This document shows, one piece after another, positions 35,992-35,997 of a stretch of DNA of 35,997 nucleotides. The DNA comes from an uncultured Ruminococcus sp. (GTDB taxonomy: Bacteria; Bacillota_A; Clostridia; Oscillospirales; Acutalibacteraceae): contig CADBXH010000021.1 of assembly GCA_902798605.1 (NCBI GenBank), forward strand, positions 1-35,997, in the 5' to 3' direction. Each line of letters starts with the position of its first letter. Position 1 is the first letter of the stretch. Both the position numbers and the translations under genes were made by a program. Under the pieces are notes generated by a model that was not told the DNA's origin, ran no database searches, and was given only the letters and a program-made list of their open reading frames with translations.

Positions 35992-35997
35992 TGCCCC

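Overview
This looks like the chromosome of an anaerobic, ethanol- and hydrogen-forming gut Firmicute of the Clostridia, most like Ruminococcus or a related Oscillospiraceae genus. The evidence is a fermentative [FeFe]-hydrogenase/AdhE block, a SpoIIQ-like sporulation peptidase, strong AGGAGG ribosome binding sites, Tn4451-type TnpV cargo, and GC-moderate codon use. No rRNA, tRNA or CRISPR array was found. The window starts inside one gene (adhE) and ends inside a promoter/leader whose gene lies outside.

Layout. 1-6153 (+): end of adhE, an aminoglycoside-phosphotransferase-fold kinase, two tiny thioredoxin-like [2Fe-2S] proteins, a group C sensory [FeFe]-hydrogenase with a PAS domain (HydS type), a SpoIIE-type PP2C phosphatase and a group B catalytic [FeFe]-hydrogenase. 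The genes are tightly spaced and read as one H2-sensing/H2-producing operon. 6237-7160: TnpV plus a small companion gene and a structured non-coding stretch, the remains of a mobile element. 7178-9319 (+): promoter, Phe-rich leader peptide, attenuator, then aroF (DAHP synthase) and pheA (prephenate dehydratase). 9456-12962 (-): a ferrous-iron uptake operon feoA-feoA-feoB plus a Cys-rich FeoB partner. 13022-17152 (-): DUF3793 protein, heavy-metal-associated domain protein, ABC ATPase and large FtsX-type permease. 17209-17577 (-): a DtxR-type regulator. Identical phased 16-bp palindromes (GTTAGC-N4-GCTAAC, 34 bp apart) at the feo and DUF3793 promoters tie these three blocks into one probable iron regulon.

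17819-19503 (+) is a secreted coiled-coil protein whose signal peptide is split by a frame break. 19588-22204 (-) is a LytS-like histidine kinase and its response regulator. 22353-23868 holds a zinc-ribbon membrane protein, a small membrane protein and a flavodoxin. 23983-27416 (-) is a polysaccharide/teichoic-acid-type ABC exporter with an unusual epimerase-like/LicD fusion. 27588-28748 (+) is rpsF-ssb-rpsR, with an oddly short S6. 28941-31807 (+) is a copper-resistance unit, csoR-copA, in which a CopZ-like domain is fused to the end of CopA but keeps its own ribosome binding site. 31808-33839 contains palindromic repeats, a candidate structured RNA, an AT-rich lipoprotein and a gene remnant. 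33840-34601 is a SpoIIQ-like M23 peptidase whose ribosome binding site lies inside a terminator-like hairpin. 34812-35570 (-) is a cytidylate-kinase-like protein and a 23-residue ORF.

The most promising leads are the HydS/kinase/phosphatase operon, the Phe peptide attenuator in a Firmicute, the 34-bp-phased DtxR-type operators with DUF3793 in the regulon, the CopA-CopZ fusion with internal start, the nested-hairpin RNA at 32217-32371, and the hairpin-buried RBS of the SpoIIQ-like gene. All identifications come from reading the sequence and recalled family motifs; no database search was run.
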